This document shows positions 1-7,444 of a DNA stretch of 64,000 nt, in pieces. This stretch comes from Waddlia chondrophila WSU 86-1044 (GTDB taxonomy: Bacteria > Chlamydiota > Chlamydiia > Chlamydiales > Waddliaceae): positions 1 through 64,000 of the forward strand of contig NC_014225.1 in NCBI RefSeq assembly GCF_000092785.1, given 5' to 3'. A model generated the notes under the pieces. The model was given only the letters and a program-made list of their open reading frames with translations. It was not told the DNA's origin and did no database searches. Position 1 is the first letter of the stretch; the number at the start of each line of letters is the position of its first letter. The position numbers and the translations under genes were made by a program.

Positions 1-8
1 GTCCTACC

Positions 9-38
9 GAGCAAAGAGGCTTTTCAGCCTCTTTGCTC
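9..38. terminator. Rho-independent-type hairpin
   Basis: A perfect 12-bp inverted repeat (GAGCAAAGAGGC with its complement) encloses the 6-base loop ttttca. It most likely ends a gene lying left of the window. A T-run is weak after the right arm, so the terminator role is inferred from the strong stem. Confidence 0.6.
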
Positions 39-120
39 TTACAATTTTCAAGAAAAATGATGATTTTTTTTATTCTATTATGTAAAATTTGAAATTTTCT
101 CTTATACATAAATAGGATTA

Positions 121-298
121 ATACCATTTCTCATAAATAAAATTAAAATTTCGTCCATGAACGAGAGCATAAATTTTTTATGCGATTGGGAGTGCCAACA
201 AACCAGTTCCAGGCATCGCAACAAGCATTAACAATCGAATCGTACCCATCAAAAAAACGATTTGCCAACCAGTTATCACGCAACTGCTGCCAGACTTG
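121..298 (-). pseudogene. IS630-family transposase, C-terminal fragment
   Basis: Reading the minus strand from 298 to the stop at 143-145 gives about 51 residues typical of the end of IS630-family DDE transposases (WQQLRDNWLANR near the start, then DAWNWF, TPNRI and LCSRSW). The rest of the gene is missing, because the IS256 element starting at 300 abuts it. The stretch after the stop (ataccatttctcata, 121-135) is probably the element's terminus; the same 15 bases recur at 15233-15247. It is a remnant with no expected activity. Confidence 0.7.
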
Positions 299-299
299 T

Positions 300-1698
300 G
301 AGATATGATCAAAAGTTGTGTTTGAGATAAAAAGAGCGTACCCTATGAAATTTTAGAATCAAAAAAATTTATAGGAGATACGCTCATGAAGAATGATGTC
401 ATTTCTTTGGATAAATTTCACGCAACAAGTGAAATGAACAGCTTGCTGGAACAAACATTGAGGGAAGGAGCTCGCCTGTTGCTTCAACAGGCTATTGAAA
501 ATGAAGTCAATGAATACCTGGAATCGATGAAAAGCAGGAGGGATTTCGAGGGAAGAAAACAATTTGTCCGCAACGGCTACCTCCCTGAAAGAGAAGTACA
601 AACAGGAATCGGACCGATATCAGTGAAGCAACCTAGAATTCGAAACAGAGAAGAGAGCTCTGAAGGGTACTCAAGCGCAATTCTTCCGAAATATCTAAGG
701 AGGGTGCCATCTCTTGATGCGGTGATTCCAGCTCTTTACCTCAGGGGGATTTCTACAAGCAATTTCCAGGATGCACTTGAAGCGATCATGGGCAAGGATG
801 CGAAAGGATTATCCGCAGCTAACATCACTCGTTTAAAACAATCTTGGGAGCAGGAATACAAAGACTGGAACAAGCGCTCTCTTGAAGGAAAGCGCTACGC
901 TTACATCTGGGTAGATGGGATCTATTTCAATGTTCGTCTTGGAGATGACCGAATTTGCTTTCTCGTGATTCTTGGCGCTCTTCCTAATGGTAAAAAGGAA
1001 CTTGTGGCGATCCACAATGGTTATAGAGAGAGCAAAATTTCCTGGACAGAGGTATTGGAGAGTTTGAAGCGGCGCGGGCTGTGTACAGCTCCTGAGCTTG
1101 CGATAGGAGATGGTGCGCTTGGATTTTGGTCGGCAATAGAGGAAGTTTTTCCGAAGACAAAGCAGCAGCGGTGTTGGGTGCATAAAACGGCCAATGTGCT
1201 GGATAAAATGCCCAAAAGTATTCAAGTGAATGCGAAAAAGGCCATTCATGAAATTTATATGGCCCCTACCAAAGAAGATGGACTGGCGGCGTTTGAGGTG
1301 TTTTTAAAAACATACCGAGACAAATACCCCAAAGCCTGTGCTTGTCTTGAGAAGGATAAGGCGCAACTGTTTACCTTCTACAATTTTCCGGCGATCCATT
1401 GGCAGCACGTCAGGACAACTAACCCGATTGAATCGACTTTTGCAACAATAAGACACCGGACAAGGCAAACCAAAGGCTGCGGTTCAGTGGCTGCCACTTT
1501 GACAATGGTATTCAAGCTGGCTACTACAGCCGAGAAAAAATGGAGAAAACTCAAAGGTTGTGAAATGATTGAAAAAGTAATCAACGGAGTGGTCTTTAAA
1601 GATGGAGAAGAGGTTCTGGAAAAAGAAAAAGTAGCTTAAAAGAATTTTTAAATTAGGGTGCGCTTAAGGATTCGAAACACAACATTTGAAAATATCTC
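300..1698 (+). mobile_element. IS256-family insertion sequence, intact copy
   Basis: The element runs between two imperfect terminal inverted repeats: the left end begins GAGATATGATCAAA and the right end, read inward on the other strand, begins GAGATATTTTCAAA. Both continue with GTTGTGTTT and have a CACCCT/TACCCT block about 40 bases in. It holds one full-length transposase. Flanking 8-9 bp (agacttgt left, ttcgtgac right) are not a target duplication, so the flanks have been rearranged since insertion. A fragment (5641-6107) and a frameshifted copy (54433-55816) of the same element lie in this window. Confidence 0.85.
386..1639 (+). CDS. IS256 (mutator)-family transposase
   Basis: This 417-residue protein is a full-length Mutator/IS256-type DDE transposase that would cut and move the surrounding element. 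Visible signatures are the first Asp in WVDGIYFNV, the second Asp in AIGDGALGFW, the cysteine-histidine block QQRCWVHK, and the catalytic Glu in TNPIESTFATIR near the C-terminus. The start at 386 is preceded by the ribosome site GGAG at 374-377. No frameshift or stop is seen, so it is the only copy here that could be active and could supply transposase to the defective ones. Confidence 0.9.
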   Translation: MKNDVISLDKFHATSEMNSLLEQTLREGARLLLQQAIENEVNEYLESMKSRRDFEGRKQFVRNGYLPEREVQTGIGPISVKQPRIRNREESSEGYSSAILPKYLRRVPSLDAVIPALYLRGISTSNFQDALEAIMGKDAKGLSAANITRLKQSWEQEYKDWNKRSLEGKRYAYIWVDGIYFNVRLGDDRICFLVILGALPNGKKELVAIHNGYRESKISWTEVLESLKRRGLCTAPELAIGDGALGFWSAIEEVFPKTKQQRCWVHKTANVLDKMPKSIQVNAKKAIHEIYMAPTKEDGLAAFEVFLKTYRDKYPKACACLEKDKAQLFTFYNFPAIHWQHVRTTNPIESTFATIRHRTRQTKGCGSVAATLTMVFKLATTAEKKWRKLKGCEMIEKVINGVVFKDGEEVLEKEKVA

Positions 1699-1774
1699 TT
1701 CGTGACTCTAGGTTTGATTTATACTTGGATGTTAGATTTAGTTGGATAGGTTCATATTTTATCACGAAAATTGT

Positions 1775-1860
1775 AATACAGCAATACAGCAATACAGTAA
1801 CATTGTAATACAGTGTTACTGTATTCTTTTTTTGACTTATTTCCTTGTTTACGGTATAAT
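1775..1860 (+). promoter_or_regulatory. Operator repeats and promoter of the toxin-antitoxin operon
   Basis: Three tandem 8-bp units (aatacagc, aatacagc, aatacagt) occupy 1775-1798. The third begins a perfect 12-bp inverted repeat: AATACAGTAACA at 1791-1802 and TGTTACTGTATT at 1814-1825, with 11 bases between. Directly downstream is a near-consensus sigma70 promoter, TTGACT at 1832-1837 and TATAAT at 1855-1860 with 17-bp spacing. The layout suits autorepression by the antitoxin encoded from 1888, which is the usual mode for such operons; binding is inferred. Confidence 0.75.
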
Positions 1861-1887
1861 GAAAATGTAACCAACAGAGAGGTTGTT

Positions 1888-2121
1888 ATGCGCAAAGACA
1901 CCGTCAGATTGACGTTCGATTTCCCGTCGAACCTACATACATTCCTAAAAATGGCAGCTGCAAAGGAGGGTGTAAGCATGCGCGCATACATAGTGGACTC
2001 CTTAATGCATAAGATGGATCACGAAGATAAGGTCGACCTGGATAAAGATGCTTTTCGAAAAGAACTGGCCAAAATGACAAAGAAAGATGCCAAATTAATG
2101 AAAGATCTTTCTGTTAGATGA
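1888..2121 (+). CDS. Antitoxin of a Doc-type toxin-antitoxin pair
   Basis: The 77-residue product starts MRKDTVRLTFDFP, a short N-terminal strand, followed by a helical segment (residues ~14-45) that looks like a ribbon-helix-helix DNA-binding fold, then a charged Lys/Asp/Glu-rich tail that would wrap the toxin. The ATG at 1888 sits 27 bases after the TATAAT box and is favoured over an in-frame ATG upstream at 1813, which would lie within the operator. Its stop overlaps the start of the doc gene (ATGA at 2118-2121), the classic coupled antitoxin-toxin arrangement. The family (RHH versus Phd/other) is not certain from sequence alone. Confidence 0.7.
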   Translation: MRKDTVRLTFDFPSNLHTFLKMAAAKEGVSMRAYIVDSLMHKMDHEDKVDLDKDAFRKELAKMTKKDAKLMKDLSVR

Positions 2122-2399
2122 CAATAAAATTTCTAACAGTCACTCAAGTAATAGAAATCCATGATACATTTCTCCAGGCTTACGGCGGTTTGCCAGGAAT
2201 ACGCGACAAAGGTCTCCTAGACTCTGCTGTAGAAATGCCAAAGGCAATGGCTTTCGGAGAGGATTTACACAAAACGCTTTATGATAAAGCTTCTGCATAC
2301 CTTTACCACATAGTCAAAAACCATCCATTTAACCCAAGCCACTGTGCAGGAGGAAAAGGGAGAGCACATAACAGAACCCCACAACCAACCTCTAGGTAA
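2118..2399 (+). pseudogene. doc: Doc-type (Fic-fold) toxin, broken at the catalytic motif
   Basis: Residues 1-71 match the Doc death-on-curing family: an N-terminal helical region with YGGLPGIRDKGLLDSAV, the glycine-rich segment typical of the group, then YHIVKNHPF. Doc kinases continue HPFxxGNKR, which makes the active site, but here the reading frame goes to unrelated sequence after HPF (codons 2322-2330) and stops at 2399. The toxin therefore lacks its catalytic loop and the C-terminal third. The sequence from about 2331 rightward instead carries a gene on the other strand, so this is a recombination joint, not a point mutation. Confidence 0.8.
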
Positions 2400-2902
2400 G
2401 CCCAAATATAGTTAGGGTCAACATCTTTAAGCTCTTCTTCAGTCATCATCAAAATTTTTAAATCTACACTTTGATCATATCTGTTTGGATCAACCTCTCC
2501 TTCAGGTCTCTGATTTTTATTTGTGTGATAATATTTAATTTGAGCTAAAAATGGATTGAGCCCAGGGCCATCTGAAGGTAACTCTTTTTCTATACCGTCA
2601 ATCAACTCATTAAGTGGACCTGTATCACAAACCTGGTCAATAATGCGTTTAAAACGAGCAATTGTATATGCATTATTTTTTGACTTCTTTATTTTATGAA
2701 GCCCAAGCATCCTAAGACACAGCTGTCCAGCTGTTTTTTTGACCCATTTGGTTAACTTTTTTCCCCATTTAAAAAGGAAAAAACCACAGTCAATAGACCT
2801 GTCATAATCATCTACTTGACGGTCGAATTCCCTAAGCATATCCCCCGAATTCGCCATAAGCATCGTAATTTCTTGGGGCTTCATCGCCTTCGTCAAGATC
2901 AC
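2303..2902 (-). CDS. Hypothetical protein, 3' end probably truncated
   Basis: Not recognised. The 199-residue product is basic in the middle (KWGKKLTKWVKK, HKIKKSKNN) with an acidic C-terminal half and a hydrophobic end (VGCGVLLCALPFPPAQW). Its last ~8 codons lie inside what was the doc gene, so the true C-terminus was probably lost when the two regions were joined near 2331. It begins 6 bases after the stop of the small membrane protein at 2909-3142 and is likely co-transcribed with it. Confidence 0.5.
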   Translation of the reverse strand: MILTKAMKPQEITMLMANSGDMLREFDRQVDDYDRSIDCGFFLFKWGKKLTKWVKKTAGQLCLRMLGLHKIKKSKNNAYTIARFKRIIDQVCDTGPLNELIDGIEKELPSDGPGLNPFLAQIKYYHTNKNQRPEGEVDPNRYDQSVDLKILMMTEEELKDVDPNYIWAYLEVGCGVLLCALPFPPAQWLGLNGWFLTMW

Positions 2903-2908
2903 AATAAT

Positions 2909-3142
2909 CTAGCCATTCGTGCGATGGATGATATTCATGATTACCGTAAAGGCAAGAGCTGCAAAAAAGGCTAATAAGACAAATACCGTTTGTAAAATAT
3001 CGTTTACCATTCGTGAACATGCTTTCCTCTTATCTTGCGCTGAAAGTAATTTTTCGTAGGATTTAGAAATTCTGTAGGAAGACACAGGAATGAACAAGAG
3101 AGTCGTGATTAAAAATAAAATAATTTGATGATAGTTGAACAT
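2909..3142 (-). CDS. Small two-helix membrane protein, unknown function
   Basis: Not recognised. The 77-residue product has a hydrophobic N-terminal segment (IILFLITTLLFIPV, residues ~7-20) and a second one (VFVLLAFFAALAFTVI, ~53-68) separated by a basic loop (KRKACSRM). It probably sits in the inner membrane as a hairpin. It precedes the 199-residue gene with a 6-base gap, which suggests a bicistronic unit. The 115 bases between this gene and 3258 are very AT-rich and show no gene. Confidence 0.45.
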   Translation of the reverse strand: MFNYHQIILFLITTLLFIPVSSYRISKSYEKLLSAQDKRKACSRMVNDILQTVFVLLAFFAALAFTVIMNIIHRTNG

Positions 3143-3257
3143 TTCTCGATCCTACTTAAAAAACATGTAGTAAAATAAAATAAACTCAAATTTTATTCAT
3201 TAAAAAAAAAGATTTTACATTTTGTTTGGGAAGTTTTTAAAATAAAAAATTTATTTT

Positions 3258-3467
3258 TTAGAAGCACATCTCAGAGAGTAAAATCATCAAATCATCATCT
3301 CCATCGTAAGCCTTAATCATCAGGTCAATCCGTAGCCGTGTCGATTCACTCAGCTTTTCATACATGCCGGAACTTTTCAGCCCCTTGACAAACTCCATCA
3401 TCTCACGATCATATTCGTCGAGAAAGCCAAAGTCTTCGTCAAAATAATCATCAAGCCCATCATCCAT
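3258..3467 (-). CDS. Small acidic hypothetical protein of a plasmid-like operon
   Basis: Not recognised. The 69-residue product is very acidic (DDGLDDYFDEDFGFLDEYDREMM) and ends in a helical segment. Its start overlaps the end of the upstream gene by 8 bases, so the pair is likely translationally coupled. It is the last gene of a three-gene minus-strand unit (4164 to 3258) that is framed by insertion sequences. Confidence 0.5.
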   Translation of the reverse strand: MDDGLDDYFDEDFGFLDEYDREMMEFVKGLKSSGMYEKLSESTRLRIDLMIKAYDGDDDLMILLSEMCF

Positions 3468-3696
3468 TGATCGTATTCTCCATTGCCTTTTGGGATTCCC
3501 GAAGTTCTTTTATCGCTTGACGTTGCTTCTGACGGCTTTCCACAGATCGTTTTGTATACCTGCCGTGTTTCGTTGTTGATTTTCCACCGTGAAGATAGCA
3601 ACGCCCGTTAGACATTGCAGCCTGAAGGCAAGGTTTACCTGAACTCCTAGCATAAGCACCACACCTTGGCATTGTCTGATAATAGCAATACCCCAT
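3460..3696 (-). CDS. Cys/His-rich HGG-motif small protein
   Basis: The 78-residue product carries CGAYARSSGKPC, then AMSNGRCYLHGGKSTT followed by a basic tail. The pattern C-x(n)-C-x(n)-C-x2-HGG-x-ST is shared by a family of small proteins found on phages, plasmids and in integrated elements of Gram-negative bacteria; the Cys and His residues probably bind zinc. Function is unknown. It lies 3 bases downstream of the 154-residue gene and overlaps the acidic protein gene at 3467. Confidence 0.65.
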   Translation of the reverse strand: MGYCYYQTMPRCGAYARSSGKPCLQAAMSNGRCYLHGGKSTTKHGRYTKRSVESRQKQRQAIKELRESQKAMENTING

Positions 3697-3699
3697 GGA

Positions 3700-4164
3700 C
3701 TATTCCCCCTTTTTCCCTAGGTTCTTACCGATATTTGTCTGTAATACGGCTTGTCCTTCGTTATGAACCCAGTAGTTTACATTAATATTGCTTCCCTTTT
3801 GACGGTACTTCTGCAAAGTCTCCAACGCTTGATGGGAAAGCCGCATCAGCATCATGCCGTGACTTGTATCCGTATCCCTATCGCTCGCCATCTTGTTCAT
3901 CGCCTGGAAGTGTGTTGCTACGAACTGAGATGCCAGAATCATTTCGACTGTATCTTGCGGATTAACGCCGCGAATCAAAGCAATGACGGAGTCAATAGCG
4001 ATGGGATCGATTCGTCTACCGGAAAGTAGGTCGTCATTGCAGTTCATCACATCGAAAGCTTTTTTAACCAAAGACCTTGCCGCTTCTGGATCTGCACACT
4101 GAATAGCTTCTGCCAGTAAGGAAACTTGCTTGGGTATGGGAACGTTTTTTGTTGTTTTAGTCAT
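3700..4164 (-). CDS. Plasmid/phage-associated hypothetical protein
   Basis: The 154-residue product is mainly helical, with a C-terminal segment INVNYWVHNEGQAVL. I recall similar proteins next to HGG-motif proteins in mobile regions of other intracellular bacteria, but I cannot name a function. It is the first gene of the unit running to 3258. The upstream region (4186-4283) contains an unusual cluster of direct and inverted repeats that probably controls this unit. Confidence 0.55.
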   Translation of the reverse strand: MTKTTKNVPIPKQVSLLAEAIQCADPEAARSLVKKAFDVMNCNDDLLSGRRIDPIAIDSVIALIRGVNPQDTVEMILASQFVATHFQAMNKMASDRDTDTSHGMMLMRLSHQALETLQKYRQKGSNINVNYWVHNEGQAVLQTNIGKNLGKKGE

Positions 4165-4185
4165 TTAACCTCTAAAAACCAAGAG

Positions 4186-4283
4186 TTTTGGCAGACAATT
4201 GGCAGTTTTGGCAGAGTTTTGGCAGGATGTATGATACTATTATTAAGTAATTTGTGTGTCTATATGCCAAAACTGCCAAAACT
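4186..4283. repeat. TTTTGGCAG direct repeats facing inverted copies
   Basis: TTTTGGCAG occurs at 4186-4194, 4206-4214 and 4217-4225, with a partial copy (attggcag) at 4198-4205. Two inverted copies (tgccaaaac) follow at 4265-4273 and 4274-4282. The 39 bases between the two groups are AT-rich with promoter-like TATGAT/TATTAT blocks. The arrangement looks like an operator or iteron cluster for the minus-strand operon starting at 4164. No protein partner is identifiable here. Confidence 0.7.
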
Positions 4284-4361
4284 TTCACCAGTAAAGTTGT
4301 TGAACAAAAAAATAAAATAGAAAAAAGATAGAAAAATAAAATAGTGAGAAGTATACTGCTC

Positions 4362-5640
4362 CAGGGCGTTTTCATAGTCAAAACTTGATAAAATAGTTTC
4401 TATCCGCTTTTCTTTGTAGCTGAATTACCAAAGTTCAGAGGTTCAGCTATGTCAAAAAGAAAACCGAGGCAGATTGATTATTCCCTTGAGGAGTTAGAAG
4501 AGTTTCAAGAATCGATTTTTCAAGCGTTTGCAGATGTGCAAGATCCCCGTGTTTTGACTGGAGCTATACGACACAAATTGATCGACATTCTTTTCATTAC
4601 GTTGTGTGCAGTTCTTTGCGGTGCCGACAAAATTAAAGAGGTTGCAGTCTATGCAGAGGAGCGAGAAACATGGTTGACAAATGTACTTAAACTTGAAAAT
4701 GGGGTACCACACTACAGCACATTTTGGTGGACTTTCGTTATGCTCGATCCCACCGAATTTCATAATGGGTTTTCAAAATGGATTTCCACACTGGTAAGGC
4801 AAGATGACAATCAAGTATATGCGATCGATGGAAAGGCTTTGAGAGGTACTGCAATCAAGGGTCGACCAAATTCTTTTATTCACACAGTCAGCCTCTGGGC
4901 ATGTGGTCAACAACTTACGTTAGGGCAGGTAAAAGTAAAAGACAAATCCAATGAAATCACAGCGATCCCAAAATTATTGGAAATGATCGACATAACTGGC
5001 GCAACGATAACGATTGACGCAATGGGAACCCAAACTGCGATTGCAGCACAGATCATTGAAGATGGTGGCGAATATATTCTGGCATTGAAGGGAAATCAGT
5101 CATCTCTTCATGACGAGGTATCGAATTATTTTATTCAAGCGCAGCAAGTAGAGTTTGAAGGCGTTGATCATCAATCATATCACATGATAGAGGAAGGGCA
5201 CGGAAGATTAGAAAAACGTTCATTTTTTGTGACGGAAGATATCGATTGGCTGCCGGATTATGATCGATGGAAGAAGTTAAAAACGATTATTCTCCTGAAG
5301 ACAGAACGAACGATAGATAGTGTCACTTCCACGGAGCTACGGATGTATATTTCAAGTCTGCCAGCCGATGCACGTCGTATTGCATATGCGATCCGATCGC
5401 ACTGGGGAATAGAAAGTTGTCACTGGATTCTTGACATAGCATTTAGGGAAGATACATTGAGGGCACGAATCGGACATATAGCTGAAAATCTATCTTTCAT
5501 ACGCAAGATGGCGCTTATTTTGCTGAAGCAGGAAAAGCAAACAAAAGGGGGGATAGAACTCAAACGAAAGAAAGCGAGCTGGAATCCTGACTATCTTCTG
5601 AAACTAATGAATGTCAAATTTTAACTATGAAAATGCCCTG
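4362..5640 (+). mobile_element. ISAs1-family insertion sequence
   Basis: Terminal inverted repeats of about 27 bp bound the element: left CAGGGCGTTTTCATAG at 4362, right end complementary to CAGGGCATTTTCATAG finishing at 5640. It holds one intact transposase. The right flank is the interior of an IS256 transposase gene, so it inserted into an IS256 copy; the left flank is not IS256 sequence, so the left half of that copy has been deleted and no target duplication remains. Confidence 0.85.
4449..5624 (+). CDS. ISAs1-family transposase
   Basis: The 391-residue product matches ISAs1 (H-repeat-associated) transposases: an N-terminal DDE_Tnp_1-associated domain (residues ~20-110, with FADVQDPR and LCGADKIKEVAVYAEER) followed by a DDE core. 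Visible core blocks are YAIDGKALRGT, the second Asp in TITIDAMGTQ, ALKGNQSSLHD, and SHWGIESCHWILDIAFRED with the catalytic Glu. It is full length with no disruption, so the element may be mobile. It starts 87 bases inside the left terminal repeat, as usual for the family. Confidence 0.9.
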   Translation: MSKRKPRQIDYSLEELEEFQESIFQAFADVQDPRVLTGAIRHKLIDILFITLCAVLCGADKIKEVAVYAEERETWLTNVLKLENGVPHYSTFWWTFVMLDPTEFHNGFSKWISTLVRQDDNQVYAIDGKALRGTAIKGRPNSFIHTVSLWACGQQLTLGQVKVKDKSNEITAIPKLLEMIDITGATITIDAMGTQTAIAAQIIEDGGEYILALKGNQSSLHDEVSNYFIQAQQVEFEGVDHQSYHMIEEGHGRLEKRSFFVTEDIDWLPDYDRWKKLKTIILLKTERTIDSVTSTELRMYISSLPADARRIAYAIRSHWGIESCHWILDIAFREDTLRARIGHIAENLSFIRKMALILLKQEKQTKGGIELKRKKASWNPDYLLKLMNVKF

Positions 5641-6107
5641 GCGAAAAAGGCCATTCATGAAATTTATATGGCCCCTACCAAAGAAGATGGACTGGCGGCG
5701 TTTGAGGTGTTTTTAAAAACATACCGAGACAAATACCCCAAAGCCTGTGCTTGTCTTGAGAAGGATAAGGCGCAACTGTTTACCTTCTACAATTTTCCGG
5801 CGATCCATTGGCAGCACGTCAGGACAACTAACCCGATTGAATCGACTTTTGCAACAATAAGACACCGGACAAGGCAAACCAAAGGCTGCGGTTCAGTGCC
5901 TGCCACTTTGACAATGGTATTCAAGCTGGCTACTACAGCCGAGAAAAAATGGAGAAAACTCAAAGGTTGTGAAATGATTGAAAAAGTAATCAACGGAGTG
6001 GTCTTTAAAGATGGAGAAGAGGTTCTGGAAAAAGAAAAAGTAGCTTAAAAGAATTTTTAAATTAGGGTGCGCTTAACGATTCCAAACACAACATTTGAAA
6101 ATATCTC
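5641..6107 (+). mobile_element. IS256-family element, right-hand fragment
   Basis: From 5641 the sequence is nearly identical to the last third of the intact IS256 element (from its base ~1233), including the transposase C-terminus to the stop at 6046-6048 (with TNPIESTFATIR) and the right terminal repeat ending at 6107. The left two thirds are missing because an ISAs1 element abuts it. An open frame runs across the joint from 5611 but is not a functional gene. Confidence 0.9.
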
Positions 6108-6348
6108 AGGAAAATAAACAGGCTCCTTACCCAGCTAAAGATCTAGAACAGCTTTGGATTGAAGCAGGCTTAAGCCTTTGAGCATATTTTCTAGAATTTT
6201 CTGTACCTTAGACACGGCTGATAGTCGTGATTGAACGCATTCTTTTTCAAAAAGCGCCTGAATAGCATTGCAAGCGATGAGTAATCTGTCGGTCTTTCTG
6301 TTTTTTCGTAATCAATGAATGCAAAGTTCGGTAAAGGCTGATCGGTGA
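6108..6348. other. 241-bp segment between two oppositely oriented IS256 ends
   Basis: The segment separates the right end of the IS256 fragment (ending 6107) from a solo, inverted IS256 end at 6349. On the minus strand it can be read for about 55 codons to a stop near 6168 (segments FEKECVQSR and VQKILENMLKG), which looks like the tail of a broken gene, possibly the continuation of the frame starting at 6552. I do not recognise it. Confidence 0.4.
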
Positions 6349-6380
6349 GATATTTTCAAATGTTGTGTTTCGAATCCTCT
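6349..6380 (-). repeat. Solo IS256 right terminal repeat
   Basis: The bases GAGATATTTTCAAATG and the following GTTGTGTTTCGAATCCT match the inverted right end of the IS256 elements over about 32 positions, then similarity ends abruptly. No element body is attached. It is either the scar of an imprecise excision or part of a small non-autonomous derivative. Confidence 0.7.
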
Positions 6381-6552
6381 CAACCAGATTCTTTTTTTTC
6401 AGAGACTTAGGTTCCGAATTTGATTTGGCAATATTCTTCACTTTCTTAAATATGACAGGTGATGTAGAAGCAAAACCACCCAATTCGGAGAAGCTGGCAT
6501 TGCAAGAGCGCCATTCTGTGAGTTTGTAGACACCCTCTTTTTGCCCACTCAT
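6381..6552 (-). pseudogene. Truncated small gene downstream of ispA
   Basis: A frame starting at 6552, 7 bases after the ispA stop codon, encodes about 57 residues (starting MSGQKEGVYKLTEW) before it runs into the solo IS256 end; the frame technically continues to 6247. It is not recognised. Its position suggests a former third gene of the glmU-like/ispA unit that was interrupted by an IS256 insertion. Confidence 0.4.
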
Positions 6553-6559
6553 CGAGAAA

Positions 6560-7444
6560 CTAAAAGGAGGCCTTCAAAGAATCTGTCAAAACACTAAAAA
6601 ACTCCTCATCAAGACCTAAGTCTTTTAATATAAGATGAAAAGACTGAAGTTCCCCGTGGAACATATCTACAGCCTTATCTTTACTAAATACATTCGCTAA
6701 GTTAACCTCCCTCTTGTTCCTGAGATCCTGCTCCATATCTCCCAAGTCGTCAGCAATTTGAAAAGCAAGGCCGAAATGGGCCGCAGCTTGCTTGACTTGA
6801 TCAAGCTTCTCAAGGGCTCCACCGCCAAAAAGCCAACCATTCACAAATGCCACCTCGAAAAGTGAAGAAGTTTTCATATGAATGATTTTCTTCAATGTTT
6901 CGGTCGATAGATCGGGAGGTCTAATGTCAAGAAACTGACCGCCTGTCGCCCCGTTAAGACCTGTATTAAACGAAGCGTTTTCAAGAGCTAATCGACAACG
7001 CAAATCCACTGAGTCGGCAAAGAAAATGTTTTGATCAAGCAGCAAACGCCCGTTTTCAGCGATCATGCCATACCCTGCGCCAATTAAACCATAGCTGACC
7101 AACAAAGCCGCAGCTTCCCCAAACTTTTTATGAACAGAAGGTTGACTACGCCTTTCGTCATCATTATCCATGGAAGGCATATCATCAACGACCAAAGAAG
7201 CTGTATGAAAGTACTCAATGCTTAAAGCACTTAATGTTACATCCCCCATTCCTCCCAAAGCATCGGCAACCATCAAGGTGATCGAGGGACGAACCCTTTT
7301 TCCTCCGGTAGAAAGCGCATACGCACAAGCGTCTCGGACAGGAGATGGAGGTCCTAATAAATCGAGGTGATTTTCGATCGCTGTATCGACTTTTTTCACA
7401 TATGCCGTTAATAACGAGTTAGTTTCAATACTTTTTTTCATCAT
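6560..7444 (-). CDS. ispA: Polyprenyl (geranyl/farnesyl) diphosphate synthase
   Basis: This enzyme condenses isopentenyl diphosphate with allylic diphosphates to make the C10-C20 prenyl chains needed for undecaprenyl carriers and quinones. The ~294-residue product shows both aspartate-rich motifs: DDMPSMDND (first, allylic substrate) and QIADDLGD (second). GGKRVRPS and the segment TGGQFLDI are also typical. The start at 7444 overlaps the upstream stop (ATGA), giving translational coupling; a second ATG follows at once at 7441. The glmU-like/ispA order matches what I recall from Chlamydia. Confidence 0.9.
   Translation of the reverse strand: MMKKSIETNSLLTAYVKKVDTAIENHLDLLGPPSPVRDACAYALSTGGKRVRPSITLMVADALGGMGDVTLSALSIEYFHTASLVVDDMPSMDNDDERRSQPSVHKKFGEAAALLVSYGLIGAGYGMIAENGRLLLDQNIFFADSVDLRCRLALENASFNTGLNGATGGQFLDIRPPDLSTETLKKIIHMKTSSLFEVAFVNGWLFGGGALEKLDQVKQAAAHFGLAFQIADDLGDMEQDLRNKREVNLANVFSKDKAVDMFHGELQSFHLILKDLGLDEEFFSVLTDSLKASF

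Noticed and set aside
833-1249. 138-residue minus-strand frame, and similar ones at 55117-55365 and 54966-55331
   Set aside because: Antisense shadows of the IS256 transposase, repeated simply because the element is repeated.
1775-1825. Short regularly spaced repeats as a CRISPR
   Set aside because: The units are 8 bp and contiguous, without spacers; they are better read as an operator.
4126-4320. 64-residue plus-strand frame across the TTTTGGCAG repeats
   Set aside because: It translates the repeat cluster itself and runs against the operon starting at 4164; no ribosome site.
5611-6048. 145-residue open frame starting at the ISAs1 end
   Set aside because: It is an accidental fusion of the ISAs1 terminus and the tail of the IS256 transposase, so it is described as an IS fragment.
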